NCBI RefSeq assembly: GCF_000449425.2
Contig: NZ_AVHW01000064.1
Span: 1 to 46,210, forward strand
DNA length: 46,210 nucleotides
Direction: 5' to 3'
DNA from: Clostridioides difficile CD160
Lineage (GTDB): Bacteria > Bacillota > Clostridia > Peptostreptococcales > Peptostreptococcaceae
Shown here: in pieces, positions 35,123 to 43,725 of the stretch
Layout: every line of letters starts with the position of its first letter
Position numbering within the stretch: position 1 is the stretch's first letter
Notes under the pieces: generated by a model
Told to the model about the DNA's origin: nothing
Seen by the model: only the letters and a program-made list of their open reading frames with translations
Database searches by the model: none
Translations under genes and position numbers: made by a program

Positions 35123-36091
35123 ATGGAAAAGAGAAAAGTAATAATTGATTGTGACCCAGGAATTGATGATTCTTTGGCCATCCTTCTGGCTTTAAACTCA
35201 CCAGAGCTAGAAGTACTTGGAATTACCACATGTTGTGGAAATGTTCCAGCAAACATAGGTGCAGAAAATGCACTAAAAACACTTCAAATGTGCTCTTCAC
35301 TAAATATACCAGTATATAAAGGAGAGGAAGCACCACTAAAAAGAAAACTTGTAACAGCTCAAGATACACATGGAGAAGATGGTATTGGAGAAAACTTTTA
35401 TCAAAGAGTGGCAGAAGCTAAAGTAAAAGATGGAGCAGTAGATTTTATAATAAATACTTTACATAATCATGAAAAAGTATCAATAATAGCACTTGCACCA
35501 CTTACAAATATAGCTAAGGCACTTATGAAAGATAAAAAAGTCTTTGAAAATCTTGATGAGTTTGTATCTATGGGAGGAGCATTTAGAATTCATGGAAATT
35601 GTTCTCCAGTAGCTGAGTTTAACTATTGGGTAGACCCACATGGAGCAGATTATGTTTACAAGAATTTATCTAAAAAAATTCACATGGTAGGTTTAGATGT
35701 AACTAGAAAAATTGTACTTACTCCCAATATTATTGAGTTTATAAATAGACTTGATGAAAAAATGGCAAAGTATATAACTGAAATAACTAGATTTTATATT
35801 GATTTCCATTGGGAACAAGAAGGAATAATTGGTTGTGTGATAAACGACCCTCTAGCAGTAGCATACTTTATAGATAGAAGCATATGTAAAGGGTTTGAAT
35901 CATATGTAGAAGTTGTAGAAGATGGAATAGCTATGGGCCAATCTATAGTAGATTTTTTTAATTTCTATAAAAAGTATCCTAATGCAATTGTTCTAAATGA
36001 AGTTGATGAAAAGAAGTTTATGTATATGTTTTTAAAGAGACTTTTTAAAGGTTATGAAGACATTATAGACTCTGTGGAAGGAGTGATATAG
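35123..36091 (+). CDS. queK: queuosine nucleosidase (IunH-type hydrolase)
   Basis: This 322-residue nucleoside hydrolase starts at MEKRKVIIDCDPGIDD (ATG 35123), eight bases after AAGGAGG; the open frame upstream has no ribosome binding site. The calcium-binding aspartates are D9, D11, D15 and D16, with the usual SMGGAF and VGLDVTRKI motifs. The family releases the base from ribonucleosides. The neighbours, an ECF S component and a radical SAM enzyme, are the queuine salvage set described for C. difficile, in which this enzyme cleaves queuosine to queuine. The specificity is inferred from that context and the preQ1 riboswitch. Confidence 0.85.
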   Translation: MEKRKVIIDCDPGIDDSLAILLALNSPELEVLGITTCCGNVPANIGAENALKTLQMCSSLNIPVYKGEEAPLKRKLVTAQDTHGEDGIGENFYQRVAEAKVKDGAVDFIINTLHNHEKVSIIALAPLTNIAKALMKDKKVFENLDEFVSMGGAFRIHGNCSPVAEFNYWVDPHGADYVYKNLSKKIHMVGLDVTRKIVLTPNIIEFINRLDEKMAKYITEITRFYIDFHWEQEGIIGCVINDPLAVAYFIDRSICKGFESYVEVVEDGIAMGQSIVDFFNFYKKYPNAIVLNEVDEKKFMYMFLKRLFKGYEDIIDSVEGVI

Positions 36092-36092
36092 T

Positions 36093-36656
36093 GTGAAAAG
36101 AAAAATCTGTGTAAAAACTATTACACTTATAGCTTTTGGCATCTCTATAAATATAATAGGAGCTTTTATAGCTATGGGGTTAAGGTTACCTATATACTTA
36201 GATTCAATAGGAACTATAATGATAGCCTCACTTTTAGGTCCTAAATATGCTGTTATCACAGGTGTATTTGGAAGTTTAATAAGTGGAATCACCTTTGATG
36301 TGTATTCTCTCTACTTTGCACCAGTTCAAATATCAACAGGTTTACTTGCTGGAATAGCATTTAAAAAGAATTTTTTAAAGGGATTAAAAACTCCATTAGG
36401 AGTGTTGTTATTTGCTATTCCAACATCTATAATAAGTTCAATAATTTCAGCTTTTCTATTTGGAGGCATGACATCATCAGGCTCTTCCTACATAGTACAA
36501 ATTTTGAAAGTATTAGGACTAGGAGATGTACTTAGTGTATTTATAACTCAAGTATTCACTGACTATACAGATAAATTTGTAGCAGTTATTTTAGTGAACT
36601 TAGGATTAAATGCAGTTCCAAAGACTTTAAAAGTATCATTAACTGGAGGAAGATAG
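36093..36656 (+). CDS. queT: ECF transporter S component for queuine
   Basis: This 187-residue membrane protein with about five or six helices is the substrate-binding S subunit of an energy-coupling factor importer. Features are an N-terminal LIAFGISINIIGAFIAM and the loop IYLDSIGTIMIASLLGPKYAVITG. The start is GTG 36093, one base past the queK stop, with GGAG just upstream. The shared ECF ATPases and T component are not in the window. In the C. difficile queuine salvage pathway an ECF S protein in this position takes up queuine or queuosine; substrate is inferred from the neighbours. Confidence 0.82.
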   Translation: MKRKICVKTITLIAFGISINIIGAFIAMGLRLPIYLDSIGTIMIASLLGPKYAVITGVFGSLISGITFDVYSLYFAPVQISTGLLAGIAFKKNFLKGLKTPLGVLLFAIPTSIISSIISAFLFGGMTSSGSSYIVQILKVLGLGDVLSVFITQVFTDYTDKFVAVILVNLGLNAVPKTLKVSLTGGR

Positions 36657-36662
36657 TAAAAA

Positions 36663-37352
36663 ATGGATAGATATAGTGAAATAACAAATAAGAATCAAAG
36701 AGAAATTGTTTTACTTAAAGGATTTCCTTGTATCTGGGGAAAATGTTCTTTTTGTGATTATATAGATGATAATTCTAATTTAGAAGAAGAAATGAATAGG
36801 TTAAATATAGAGGTTTTGAAAAATGTAACTGGAAAATATGGAGTTCTTGAAGTCATAAATTCTGGTAGTTGTTTTGAATTACCTAAAGATACCTTAGAAA
36901 AAATAAAATGTATTATAAAAGAGAAGAAAATAAAAAAATTATTTTTAGAAAGTCATTGGTCTTATAAAAATAGGATTAAAGAGATGAGAGACTATTTTGA
37001 AATTCCTGTAGTATTTAAAATAGGTGTTGAGACCTTTGACAATGATTTTAGAAATAATGTTTTAAATAAAAATGCAAAATTTAAGACACCACAAGATGTA
37101 AAAGACTATTTTGATTCACCTTGCATTATGGTAGGGATTGAAGGGCAAACAAAAGAGATGATAGATAGGGATATAGAAATTATACTAAATGATTTTGAAA
37201 AAGCAACTGTGAATGTTTTTATAAATAATTCTTCTAGAATTAAAAGAGATGAAGCATTGGTTAAGTGGTTCACTAATAAATATAAATATTTAGATAAAAA
37301 TCCAAATATAGAGGTTTTATATAACAATACAGATTTCGGTGTAGGAGATTAG
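36663..37352 (+). CDS. queL: queuine lyase, radical SAM family
   Basis: This 229-residue protein is a compact radical SAM enzyme. The cluster cysteines are probably C23, C28 and C31 (PCIWGKCSFC), a CX4CX2C spacing instead of the usual CX3CX2C. Further core elements are LEVINSGSCFELP and KIGVETFDNDFRNNVL. The length is short for the superfamily. In C. difficile the enzyme of this context converts queuine to preQ1, allowing salvage by a tRNA guanine transglycosylase. It follows queT by 6 bases on the same transcript. A terminator follows at 37434-37466. Confidence 0.83.
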   Translation: MDRYSEITNKNQREIVLLKGFPCIWGKCSFCDYIDDNSNLEEEMNRLNIEVLKNVTGKYGVLEVINSGSCFELPKDTLEKIKCIIKEKKIKKLFLESHWSYKNRIKEMRDYFEIPVVFKIGVETFDNDFRNNVLNKNAKFKTPQDVKDYFDSPCIMVGIEGQTKEMIDRDIEIILNDFEKATVNVFINNSSRIKRDEALVKWFTNKYKYLDKNPNIEVLYNNTDFGVGD

Positions 37353-37433
37353 TAAAGTTTTTAAAGCTATGTTATATTGCAATAAGTATTAGTTTAGTTT
37401 AAATTTTAAATTTGAAAATTTAGTATGTTTTTG

Positions 37434-37466
37434 GAAAAGCTTCTGATAGTTGGAAGCTTTTTTTTA
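37434..37466 (+). terminator. terminator of the que operon
   Basis: AAAGCTTC (37436-37443) pairs with GAAGCTTT (37453-37460) around TGATAGTTG, then a long T run. Confidence 0.9.
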
Positions 37467-37513
37467 TAGATTTTTATGTTACAATAAGAAAAAAGGAATT
37501 AAGGAGTAAATAA

Positions 37514-38242
37514 ATGATATTTAGTAGGGAAAAATGGAATAAATTAGATTATAAGAAACTCCTAGAATATATGAAATCTATACAAGATACAAAATATAGA
37601 GACTTTAATAGAAAGCTCATACCAAATACAGAAAATATAATAGGTATTAGGATTCCTATTTTAAGAGAACTATCGAAAGAAATAAGTAAAGGGAATTGGA
37701 AGGAATTTTTAGATATAGCAGAGGATACATATTATGAAGAAACTGTATTGCAAGGTATGGTAATTGGCAATATAAATAACAACTTTGAAGAATCTCTATA
37801 CTATATAGAAAGGTTTGTACCTAAAATTAATAATTGGTCAGTTTGTGATGGATTCTGTAGTGGTTTAAAATATACGAAAAAATATAAAGAAAGCATGTAT
37901 GATATACTTAAAAAATATGTTTATTCAAAAAATCCATGGGAAATTAGATTTGCATTAGTTATGTTTTTAATATATTATGTTGATGATAAACATATTAAAG
38001 AAATCTTTGAATACTGTAACAATATACAAAGTGAAGAATATTATGTTAAAATGGGTATGGCATGGTTGCTATCAATTTGTTTTATTAAATATGAAGAAGA
38101 AACATTTTTCTATATAAAAAATAATAATTTAGATGATTTTACTTACAATAAAACGTTGCAAAAAATAATTGAATCCAATAGAGTAGATTTAGAAAAGAAA
38201 AATATAATAAGAGGTATGAAGAGAAAGACAAGAAGATATTGA
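37514..38242 (+). CDS. AlkD-like DNA alkylation repair protein
   Basis: This 242-residue all-helical protein of HEAT-like repeats is in the AlkD DNA glycosylase family. Family marks include RDFNRKLIPNTENIIGIRIP near the N-terminus and NNWSVCDGF, in which the tryptophan and aspartate line the DNA-binding cleft. AlkD enzymes remove bulky or cationic N3/N7-alkylpurines without base flipping. AAGGAG precedes ATG by 8 bases. The next gene begins 13 bases downstream, so the two may be cotranscribed. Confidence 0.9.
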   Translation: MIFSREKWNKLDYKKLLEYMKSIQDTKYRDFNRKLIPNTENIIGIRIPILRELSKEISKGNWKEFLDIAEDTYYEETVLQGMVIGNINNNFEESLYYIERFVPKINNWSVCDGFCSGLKYTKKYKESMYDILKKYVYSKNPWEIRFALVMFLIYYVDDKHIKEIFEYCNNIQSEEYYVKMGMAWLLSICFIKYEEETFFYIKNNNLDDFTYNKTLQKIIESNRVDLEKKNIIRGMKRKTRRY

Positions 38243-38255
38243 CGGAGGAGTATTA

Positions 38256-38909
38256 ATGAATAACAACGAGGAAAGAATTGACAAATTTTTAGAACTACAA
38301 AGTAAAGGAATTAAGTTTACAGAGATAGCTCAAAGTCTAAAAATTAGTCAAAGTACTTTAAGAACTTTTTTAAATAAAAAAGGATATAAATCAGAAAAAG
38401 GTAAATACATATTAAAAGACGAATTAAATTATAATGAAAATCTGGATAAGATAAACTTAAAAGAAGAAAAAATAGAAAAAAATATAAGTAATAGAAAAAA
38501 AGTAAGCACCAAAAAAAAGACTTCTAATGAAAAGGTTTTAAGTAAAGACATTGAACAAATTAAGTTTAATGATACAGATTTAAAAAATACAAAATCAAAA
38601 AAAAATGTTAAGCCTAAAAAAGATAGAAAAATAAATATAACTCAAGAAGACTTAGATAAGCTCTGTGAAGTATATGATTGGTATCTAGAAGTAAAAGATT
38701 ACAATATAAAGCCAAAAAAAATATATAATAAAAAAGATGTACATATAGATAATGAATCCATAGATGAATTAAAAACAACAAGAATACGTATAGATAAAGA
38801 AACATGGAATGATTTTGAAAGGCTTTGTAGTAATTCCAATTTTGAAAAACACCAAATACTTACACAAGCATTGAAAGAATTTATGAAAAAATATAAAAAT
38901 CTACTATAA
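38256..38909 (+). CDS. HTH protein with basic linker and RHH-like C-terminus
   Basis: No family was recognised for this 217-residue protein. Residues about 5-40 form a helix-turn-helix (IDKFLELQSKGIKFTEIAQSL, KISQSTLRTFLNKKG). Residues about 70-130 are a lysine-rich, low-complexity linker. Residues 170-217 (TTRIRIDKETWNDFERLCSN, FEKHQILTQALKEFMKKY) look like a ribbon-helix-helix or Arc-type DNA-binding end. A protein with two DNA-binding ends could bridge DNA. It follows AlkD by 13 bases and precedes the lipoprotein gene by 25. GGAGGAG precedes the ATG. Confidence 0.7.
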   Translation: MNNNEERIDKFLELQSKGIKFTEIAQSLKISQSTLRTFLNKKGYKSEKGKYILKDELNYNENLDKINLKEEKIEKNISNRKKVSTKKKTSNEKVLSKDIEQIKFNDTDLKNTKSKKNVKPKKDRKINITQEDLDKLCEVYDWYLEVKDYNIKPKKIYNKKDVHIDNESIDELKTTRIRIDKETWNDFERLCSNSNFEKHQILTQALKEFMKKYKNLL

Positions 38910-38934
38910 AATATTACTATATGAGGTGCTTAAT

Positions 38935-39804
38935 ATGAATAAAATAGTAAAAAAATCAATTTTTTTAATGATTACATTAACAATATTTATTTTTACACTG
39001 ACAGCATGTGAAAAAGATGAACAACCTGACTCAGCCGATATTCAAGCTGAAGACAAGGATGATTCAGCTGATATCCAAGTTGAAGATAAGAATGAGGTAA
39101 AAATAGACAAGGAAAATGCAAAAGCATTGAATATAGGGAAATCAGAAATTACAAATGTAGATGAAGGAGATAAAGTAGACACATCAACAAAGATAGAAAA
39201 TAATTCAACATTTAATATATCAAATATTGAATTAATATATAATGAGTATGATGAGAATAAAAAAATTATTTCCTCAGATAGTAAGGCTGTGCTAGACATG
39301 ACTTTAATGCCTGGTAAAGTTGCTTATGTAGAGTGTGGGCATAAAACTTTTACAAAGGGTGTAGAAGTTTATGCATATGAGTATGAAGCAGAGGGTAAGA
39401 TTGTATATGTTAATTTAAAAGAAAATACTATTGATATAAGAAAAAATAATATTAAGCTAGAAAATAGTAGTCAGTATGAGGTATTATCTACATCAGAACT
39501 TAAAAAAGTAAATGAATCAAAAGAGGGAATTACATATCAAATAAAAGTAAAAAATTCATCATCAAAAGATTTAGGAAATATTATCCTTAAGACAGCAGAA
39601 GTTAATGAAAATGGAGAATATTTAGTGGTAAATCGTGTACCATCATATAAAATTTTAAAAGCTTCAGAAGAAACAGATATAGATATATTGTGCTCAACAA
39701 AAGCAAAAAGTGTTGAAATAGTAGGATACACATATGATGATATAAAAGAAAAAGCCAATGTAGATATTGATTTAAAATCTCATAAAGTTAAGATAGACAA
39801 ATAA
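38935..39804 (+). CDS. lipoprotein of unknown function
   Basis: This 289-residue lipoprotein has a signal peptide and lipobox (LTAC, cysteine at residue 25). ATG 38935 lies 6 bases after AGGTG; a GTG at 38926 overlaps that site and is not used. After the lipobox is an acidic duplication, DSADIQAEDKD then DSADIQVEDKN. The rest has two immunoglobulin-like beta domains (about 60-150 and 170-289) with repeated patterns such as SKAVLDMTLMPGKVAYVECG and KSVEIVGYTYDD. It is cotranscribed with the regulator and kinase that follow (15 bases) and may be their signal sensor or target. Confidence 0.85.
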   Translation: MNKIVKKSIFLMITLTIFIFTLTACEKDEQPDSADIQAEDKDDSADIQVEDKNEVKIDKENAKALNIGKSEITNVDEGDKVDTSTKIENNSTFNISNIELIYNEYDENKKIISSDSKAVLDMTLMPGKVAYVECGHKTFTKGVEVYAYEYEAEGKIVYVNLKENTIDIRKNNIKLENSSQYEVLSTSELKKVNESKEGITYQIKVKNSSSKDLGNIILKTAEVNENGEYLVVNRVPSYKILKASEETDIDILCSTKAKSVEIVGYTYDDIKEKANVDIDLKSHKVKIDK

Positions 39805-39819
39805 AGGTAGGGGATATTT

Positions 39820-40491
39820 ATGAAGGTTTTGATAGTTGAAGATAATAAGGTACTTTTAGAAAGTGTAGTAGAAGAACTCAGTAAGCATTTTGAAACTGAA
39901 AAATGTGAAGATGGAGAAGAAGCCTTATACTTGGTTAATCAAAATATATATGATTTAGTTATTTTAGATTTAATGCTTCCTAACATAAATGGAATTGACA
40001 TTTTAAAGAAGATGAGGGTCAATAATATAGATACACCTGTGCTTATATTGACAGCCAAAGAAGCATTAGATGACAAAGTAGAAGCATTTACCATAGGAGC
40101 TAATGATTATTTGACAAAACCTTTTTATATGGAAGAATTAGTAGCAAGAGTGTATGCTATATTAAGAACTAATGGAAAGATAAAAGAAAGAAATGGAATA
40201 GAATTTAAATCTTTATATTTGGATACATTAGAAAAAAGAGTGTATATTGAAAAAGAAGAAGTAAAGTTACAAAATAAACAGTTTAACTTGCTTGAATATT
40301 TTGTATTAAATAAGGGTTCAATTTTACTAAAAGAACAGATTTATGATAGAATATGGGGAATTGATTCAGATGCAACCATTGAAATAGTTGAAGTATATGT
40401 AAGTAACCTAAGGAAAAAACTCAGTAAATATGGATATGACAAATATATTAAAACTAAACGTAAGGTAGGATATATATTCGATGATAAATAA
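39820..40491 (+). CDS. OmpR-family response regulator
   Basis: This 223-residue regulator has a receiver domain with D50 as phosphoacceptor (VILDLMLPNINGI), switch residues in LILTAKEALDD and TKPFYMEEL, and a winged-helix C-terminus (about 128-222: LQNKQFNLLEYFVLN, IWGIDSDATIEIVEVYVSNL, RKVGYIF). It overlaps the start of the kinase gene by 11 bases. Its targets are not obvious, though the lipoprotein gene upstream may be one. Confidence 0.95.
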   Translation: MKVLIVEDNKVLLESVVEELSKHFETEKCEDGEEALYLVNQNIYDLVILDLMLPNINGIDILKKMRVNNIDTPVLILTAKEALDDKVEAFTIGANDYLTKPFYMEELVARVYAILRTNGKIKERNGIEFKSLYLDTLEKRVYIEKEEVKLQNKQFNLLEYFVLNKGSILLKEQIYDRIWGIDSDATIEIVEVYVSNLRKKLSKYGYDKYIKTKRKVGYIFDDK

Positions 40492-41713
40492 GAATGTATT
40501 TACTAGTACTAAAAATCACCTAATAAAAATGTATATTGTTGTAGTAGGTAGCTTTTTAATAATATTTTCTATATTTATATACTCATATTTTAGAGGATTG
40601 ACATATAGTGGAATTGATAGTGAAATAAATGATGAGCTTGAATATATAGTTTCTCAATTTAAAAGAACTTCATTTTTGAATCCCATAAGACTTAAAGACC
40701 CAAAAGATATGGTCTATGTATATGAAGATGGTAGAATAAGTTACTATACTCAGAATGAATATTTTGATGAGTTACTTCCAGATAGAAGATTAGATAAGAA
40801 AAATTCATTTTTTAAATATACAGAAAATGGATATACCTTTAGAGAATTAAATGTAGATGTAGGTAGATATCAAATACAAATAATTAGAAATATCGACTCT
40901 GAGATGAATTCTCTAAAGCAACTTACATCTGTTCTTATAATTGGAATACTGATTTCTGTAATAATTACTTACTTTGTTGCGGTGTATCTTACTAGAAAAG
41001 CTTTAATTCCAATAGAAACTGCGTGGAGAAACCAAGCTAAGTTTATACAAGATGCTTCCCATGAATTAAGAACACCAATAACAATAGTTTCATCAAAGTT
41101 AGAAAGTATGTTAAAATCCCCAGAAAGTACAGTAAATGACGAAGTTGAAACAATAGCTACGGCAATGAAAGAGACTAGAAGACTTAAAAAAATGATAACT
41201 GATTTATTGTCTCTTACTAAAGAAGATTCCATTGTTAAAGTCAACTTAGAGGAAGTAGATTTGGAAAGATTACTGGAGGAAATATCAGAAGATTATATTG
41301 ATATTGCTGAGTTTCAGGAAAAAAGATTTATATTTAATTCTAAACTTAAGAATAAGATTATAATAACAGATAAAACTAAATTGAGACAGCTTATATTAAT
41401 TTTTATTGATAATGCTTTTAAATACACAAAACAGGGTGATGATATAGTCTTAGAATTAAAGGAAGATATAGAAGATGAGGTAACTTTACTTATAAGTGAT
41501 ACTGGTATAGGTATAAAAAAAGAAGAAATACCTCTTATATTTGATAGATTTTTTAGAAGTGAAAATGTAAGAAATAAAAATTTGGAAGGCTCTGGAATAG
41601 GTCTTTCAATAGCTCGTATGATTAGTTTAAATTTGTCTATTGACATAAATGTAACTTCAGAGATAGGTTTTGGAACTACATTTGAATTATCAATACCACA
41701 AAAGTTAAAATAA
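40481..41713 (+). CDS. sensor histidine kinase
   Basis: This 410-residue membrane kinase has helices at about 17-37 and 152-172 flanking a 115-residue outer domain. The phosphorylation site is H194 (QDASHELRTPITIV). The ATPase domain has LIFIDNAFKYTKQGD, DTGIGIKKEE and GSGIGLSIA. It has no clear HAMP domain between membrane and H box (only about 20 residues). Translation overlaps the regulator gene by 11 bases. The signal is unknown. Confidence 0.95.
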   Translation: MINKNVFTSTKNHLIKMYIVVVGSFLIIFSIFIYSYFRGLTYSGIDSEINDELEYIVSQFKRTSFLNPIRLKDPKDMVYVYEDGRISYYTQNEYFDELLPDRRLDKKNSFFKYTENGYTFRELNVDVGRYQIQIIRNIDSEMNSLKQLTSVLIIGILISVIITYFVAVYLTRKALIPIETAWRNQAKFIQDASHELRTPITIVSSKLESMLKSPESTVNDEVETIATAMKETRRLKKMITDLLSLTKEDSIVKVNLEEVDLERLLEEISEDYIDIAEFQEKRFIFNSKLKNKIIITDKTKLRQLILIFIDNAFKYTKQGDDIVLELKEDIEDEVTLLISDTGIGIKKEEIPLIFDRFFRSENVRNKNLEGSGIGLSIARMISLNLSIDINVTSEIGFGTTFELSIPQKLK

Positions 41714-41867
41714 TAAAAATATAAAAACCTGTTTTTAGAAATAAAGAATGGGTATACTAATTAGTATAAAATAAAATATAAAAAGACCCTATAAAAGTAA
41801 AATTATATTTATGAAATTCATAGTATAATTGTATAGGGATAATTAAAGTTTATAGGAGGATTTAAAA

Positions 41868-42185
41868 ATGGCTAAAGTTATAAATACATCTGAATTTAGA
41901 AGTAGTGTTGAAGGTAGTAAAGGAGTAGTTGTAGTGGATTTCTTTGCAACTTGGTGTGGACCTTGTAACATGTTAGGGCCTGTATTTGCAGAATTAGGTG
42001 AAGAAATGAAAAATGAAGCTAGATTTGTAAAAGTTGATATAGATGAGAGTTTAGAAATAGCTCAACAATTTAGTGTATCTACAGTACCAACTATGATTAT
42101 ATTCAAAGATGGAGAACCAGTAGAAACACTAATTGGATTTATGCCAAAGAACAAAATTGAAATGAAAGTAAAATCATATTTATAA
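41868..42185 (+). CDS. trxA: thioredoxin
   Basis: This 105-residue thioredoxin has the redox motif WCGPC at residues 29-33, the conserved FFATWCGPC context and the cis-proline STVPT. It reduces protein disulphides in the cytoplasm. AGGAGG precedes the ATG by 7 bases. The reductase gene begins 16 bases after its stop, so the pair is one operon. Confidence 0.97.
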   Translation: MAKVINTSEFRSSVEGSKGVVVVDFFATWCGPCNMLGPVFAELGEEMKNEARFVKVDIDESLEIAQQFSVSTVPTMIIFKDGEPVETLIGFMPKNKIEMKVKSYL

Positions 42186-42201
42186 AAAATGGGTGAATAT
42201 T

Positions 42202-43080
42202 ATGAGATATGATATAGCTATAATAGGCAGTGGTCCTGCTGGATTGTCTGCTGCTATAAATGCGAAAATAAGAAATAAAACAATTATCATGTTTGGTAGT
42301 GATAATTTAAGTAATAAGCTTGTTAAAGCTCCTTCGATAGATAATTATTTAGGTTTTTATGATATAAGTGGAGATGAATTAAAAGACAAGTTTAAATCAC
42401 ATATAGATAGTATGGATATTTCAATTGAAAATAAAAGAATAAATAATATTTATGCTATGGGAGAATACTTTGCAATAATGTCTGGAAATGATATGTATGA
42501 AGCTACTACTGTAATTCTTGCCACTGGTGTGGAATACACTAGACCAATTAAAGGTGAAGAAGAGTTTTTAGGAAGAGGAGTAGGGTATTGTGCTACATGT
42601 GATGCACCACTTTATAGAAATAAAAAGGTGGCAGTTATAGGATATAATGAAGAATCTAAGGAAGAAGCAAATTTTTTAAGTGAATTAACTTCAAAAACTT
42701 ATTTTATACCTATGTACAAAAAAGAGAATCTTATGAGAGGTTCAGATAACTTAGATGACTCTATTGAAGTTATACACGATAGACCAGTACAGATAGATGG
42801 AGATAAACTTGTAAACAAAATATCTTTTAAAGAAAACCACATTGAAGTTGATGGAGTATTTGTTATAAAAGATAGTACAGCTCCAAGTGCATTGATTCCT
42901 GGAATAGAAATTGATGGTATCCATATTAAAGTTGACAATAATATGAATACTAGTATAGATGGATGCTTTGCTGCTGGAGATTGTGTTGGAAAACCATATT
43001 CTTATATAAAAGCAGCTGGGCAAGGTCAAATAGCAGCTTTAAACGCTGTTTACTATTTAGATAAATTAAAGAGAATTTAA
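42202..43080 (+). CDS. thioredoxin reductase-like flavoenzyme, probably ferredoxin-dependent
   Basis: This 292-residue flavoprotein starts at MRYDIAIIGSGPAGL (ATG 42202, six bases after GGGTG). It has the FAD motif GSGPAG (9-14), the redox pair C130-ATC-C133 and the C-terminal GCFAAGDCVGKPYSYIKAAGQGQ. The second nucleotide-binding motif, GGGNSA in NADPH-type TrxB, is replaced by GYNEES (147-152), and the HRRxxxR motif is absent. Enzymes with these losses include the ferredoxin-dependent FFTR and DTR thioredoxin reductases of Clostridia and Cyanobacteria. It lies directly after trxA, its expected substrate. NADPH use therefore looks unlikely. Confidence 0.9.
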   Translation: MRYDIAIIGSGPAGLSAAINAKIRNKTIIMFGSDNLSNKLVKAPSIDNYLGFYDISGDELKDKFKSHIDSMDISIENKRINNIYAMGEYFAIMSGNDMYEATTVILATGVEYTRPIKGEEEFLGRGVGYCATCDAPLYRNKKVAVIGYNEESKEEANFLSELTSKTYFIPMYKKENLMRGSDNLDDSIEVIHDRPVQIDGDKLVNKISFKENHIEVDGVFVIKDSTAPSALIPGIEIDGIHIKVDNNMNTSIDGCFAAGDCVGKPYSYIKAAGQGQIAALNAVYYLDKLKRI

Positions 43081-43115
43081 TATTTATATTGAGTAACTTT
43101 TTAAACATATTTATA

Positions 43116-43157
43116 AAAACTGTCTTAAAATAATTTTGTTATTTTAAGACAGTTTTT
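43116..43157 (+). terminator. terminator of trxA-reductase
   Basis: An 18-bp perfect stem, AAAACTGTCTTAAAATAA (43116-43133) with its complement (43139-43156), has T runs on both sides. Confidence 0.92.
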
Positions 43158-43288
43158 TATTTATAAATGATTCTTATTTAAATTATTTTAAAATATATTT
43201 TTAAGTATCTTCAGTATAAAAATTTTCAAAGTTGTAATAGAAAATATTTAAATTATTTATAATATATTCCAAAATTTTAAAATAATGG

Positions 43289-43338
43289 TTGAAAAAACTA
43301 ATTAAGAGTACTATAATTTAATTAAGTAATTACTTAAT
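43289..43338 (+). promoter_or_regulatory. promoter and ArsR operator
   Basis: TTGAAA (43289-43294), 17 bases and TATAAT (43312-43317) form a good promoter. Immediately after it lies the perfect 18-base palindrome ATTAAGTAATTACTTAAT (43321-43338), over the transcription start. The ArsR protein encoded next would bind here and block its own promoter. Confidence 0.8.
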
Positions 43339-43354
43339 CAAAAAAGAGGTACTT

Positions 43355-43723
43355 ATGGAAAACTTGGTTAAAATATTTAAAGCATTGAGTGATGAAACTA
43401 GACTTAACATACTTATATTAGTATCTAAGAGAAATATATGTCAAAAAGGAATTTCTAAATATCTAGGAATTTCAGATTCTGCTGTTTCGCAACATATAAA
43501 AATATTAAAAGATGTTGGTATAATAACAGGATATAAAGAAGGGTACTATGTTTTATATCATATTAATAAAGAATCATTTAATATATGTGTAGATTTTATA
43601 AAATCTATGTTAAGCAATTCTAGTGAAAGCTTTATAGATGTATTTGATGTAAATACAATACATTTAGGATGCAGTAAAGAATGTAAGTCCATTAAAAAAT
43701 GTTGTAAGAGAAGGGAGAAATAG
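43355..43723 (+). CDS. ArsR-family metal or redox regulator
   Basis: This 122-residue winged-helix repressor begins FKALSDETRLNILILVSKRN and has SKYLGISDSAVSQHIKILKDVG, the recognition helix. Cysteines occur as CQKG near residue 30, CVDF near 78 and a C-terminal cluster (CSKECKSIKKCCKRR), so it may sense a metal or thiol-reactive agent. An operator covers its own promoter. The stop lies 2 bases before the NifX-like gene, making a two-gene operon. Confidence 0.9.
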   Translation: MENLVKIFKALSDETRLNILILVSKRNICQKGISKYLGISDSAVSQHIKILKDVGIITGYKEGYYVLYHINKESFNICVDFIKSMLSNSSESFIDVFDVNTIHLGCSKECKSIKKCCKRREK

Positions 43724-43725
43724 TA

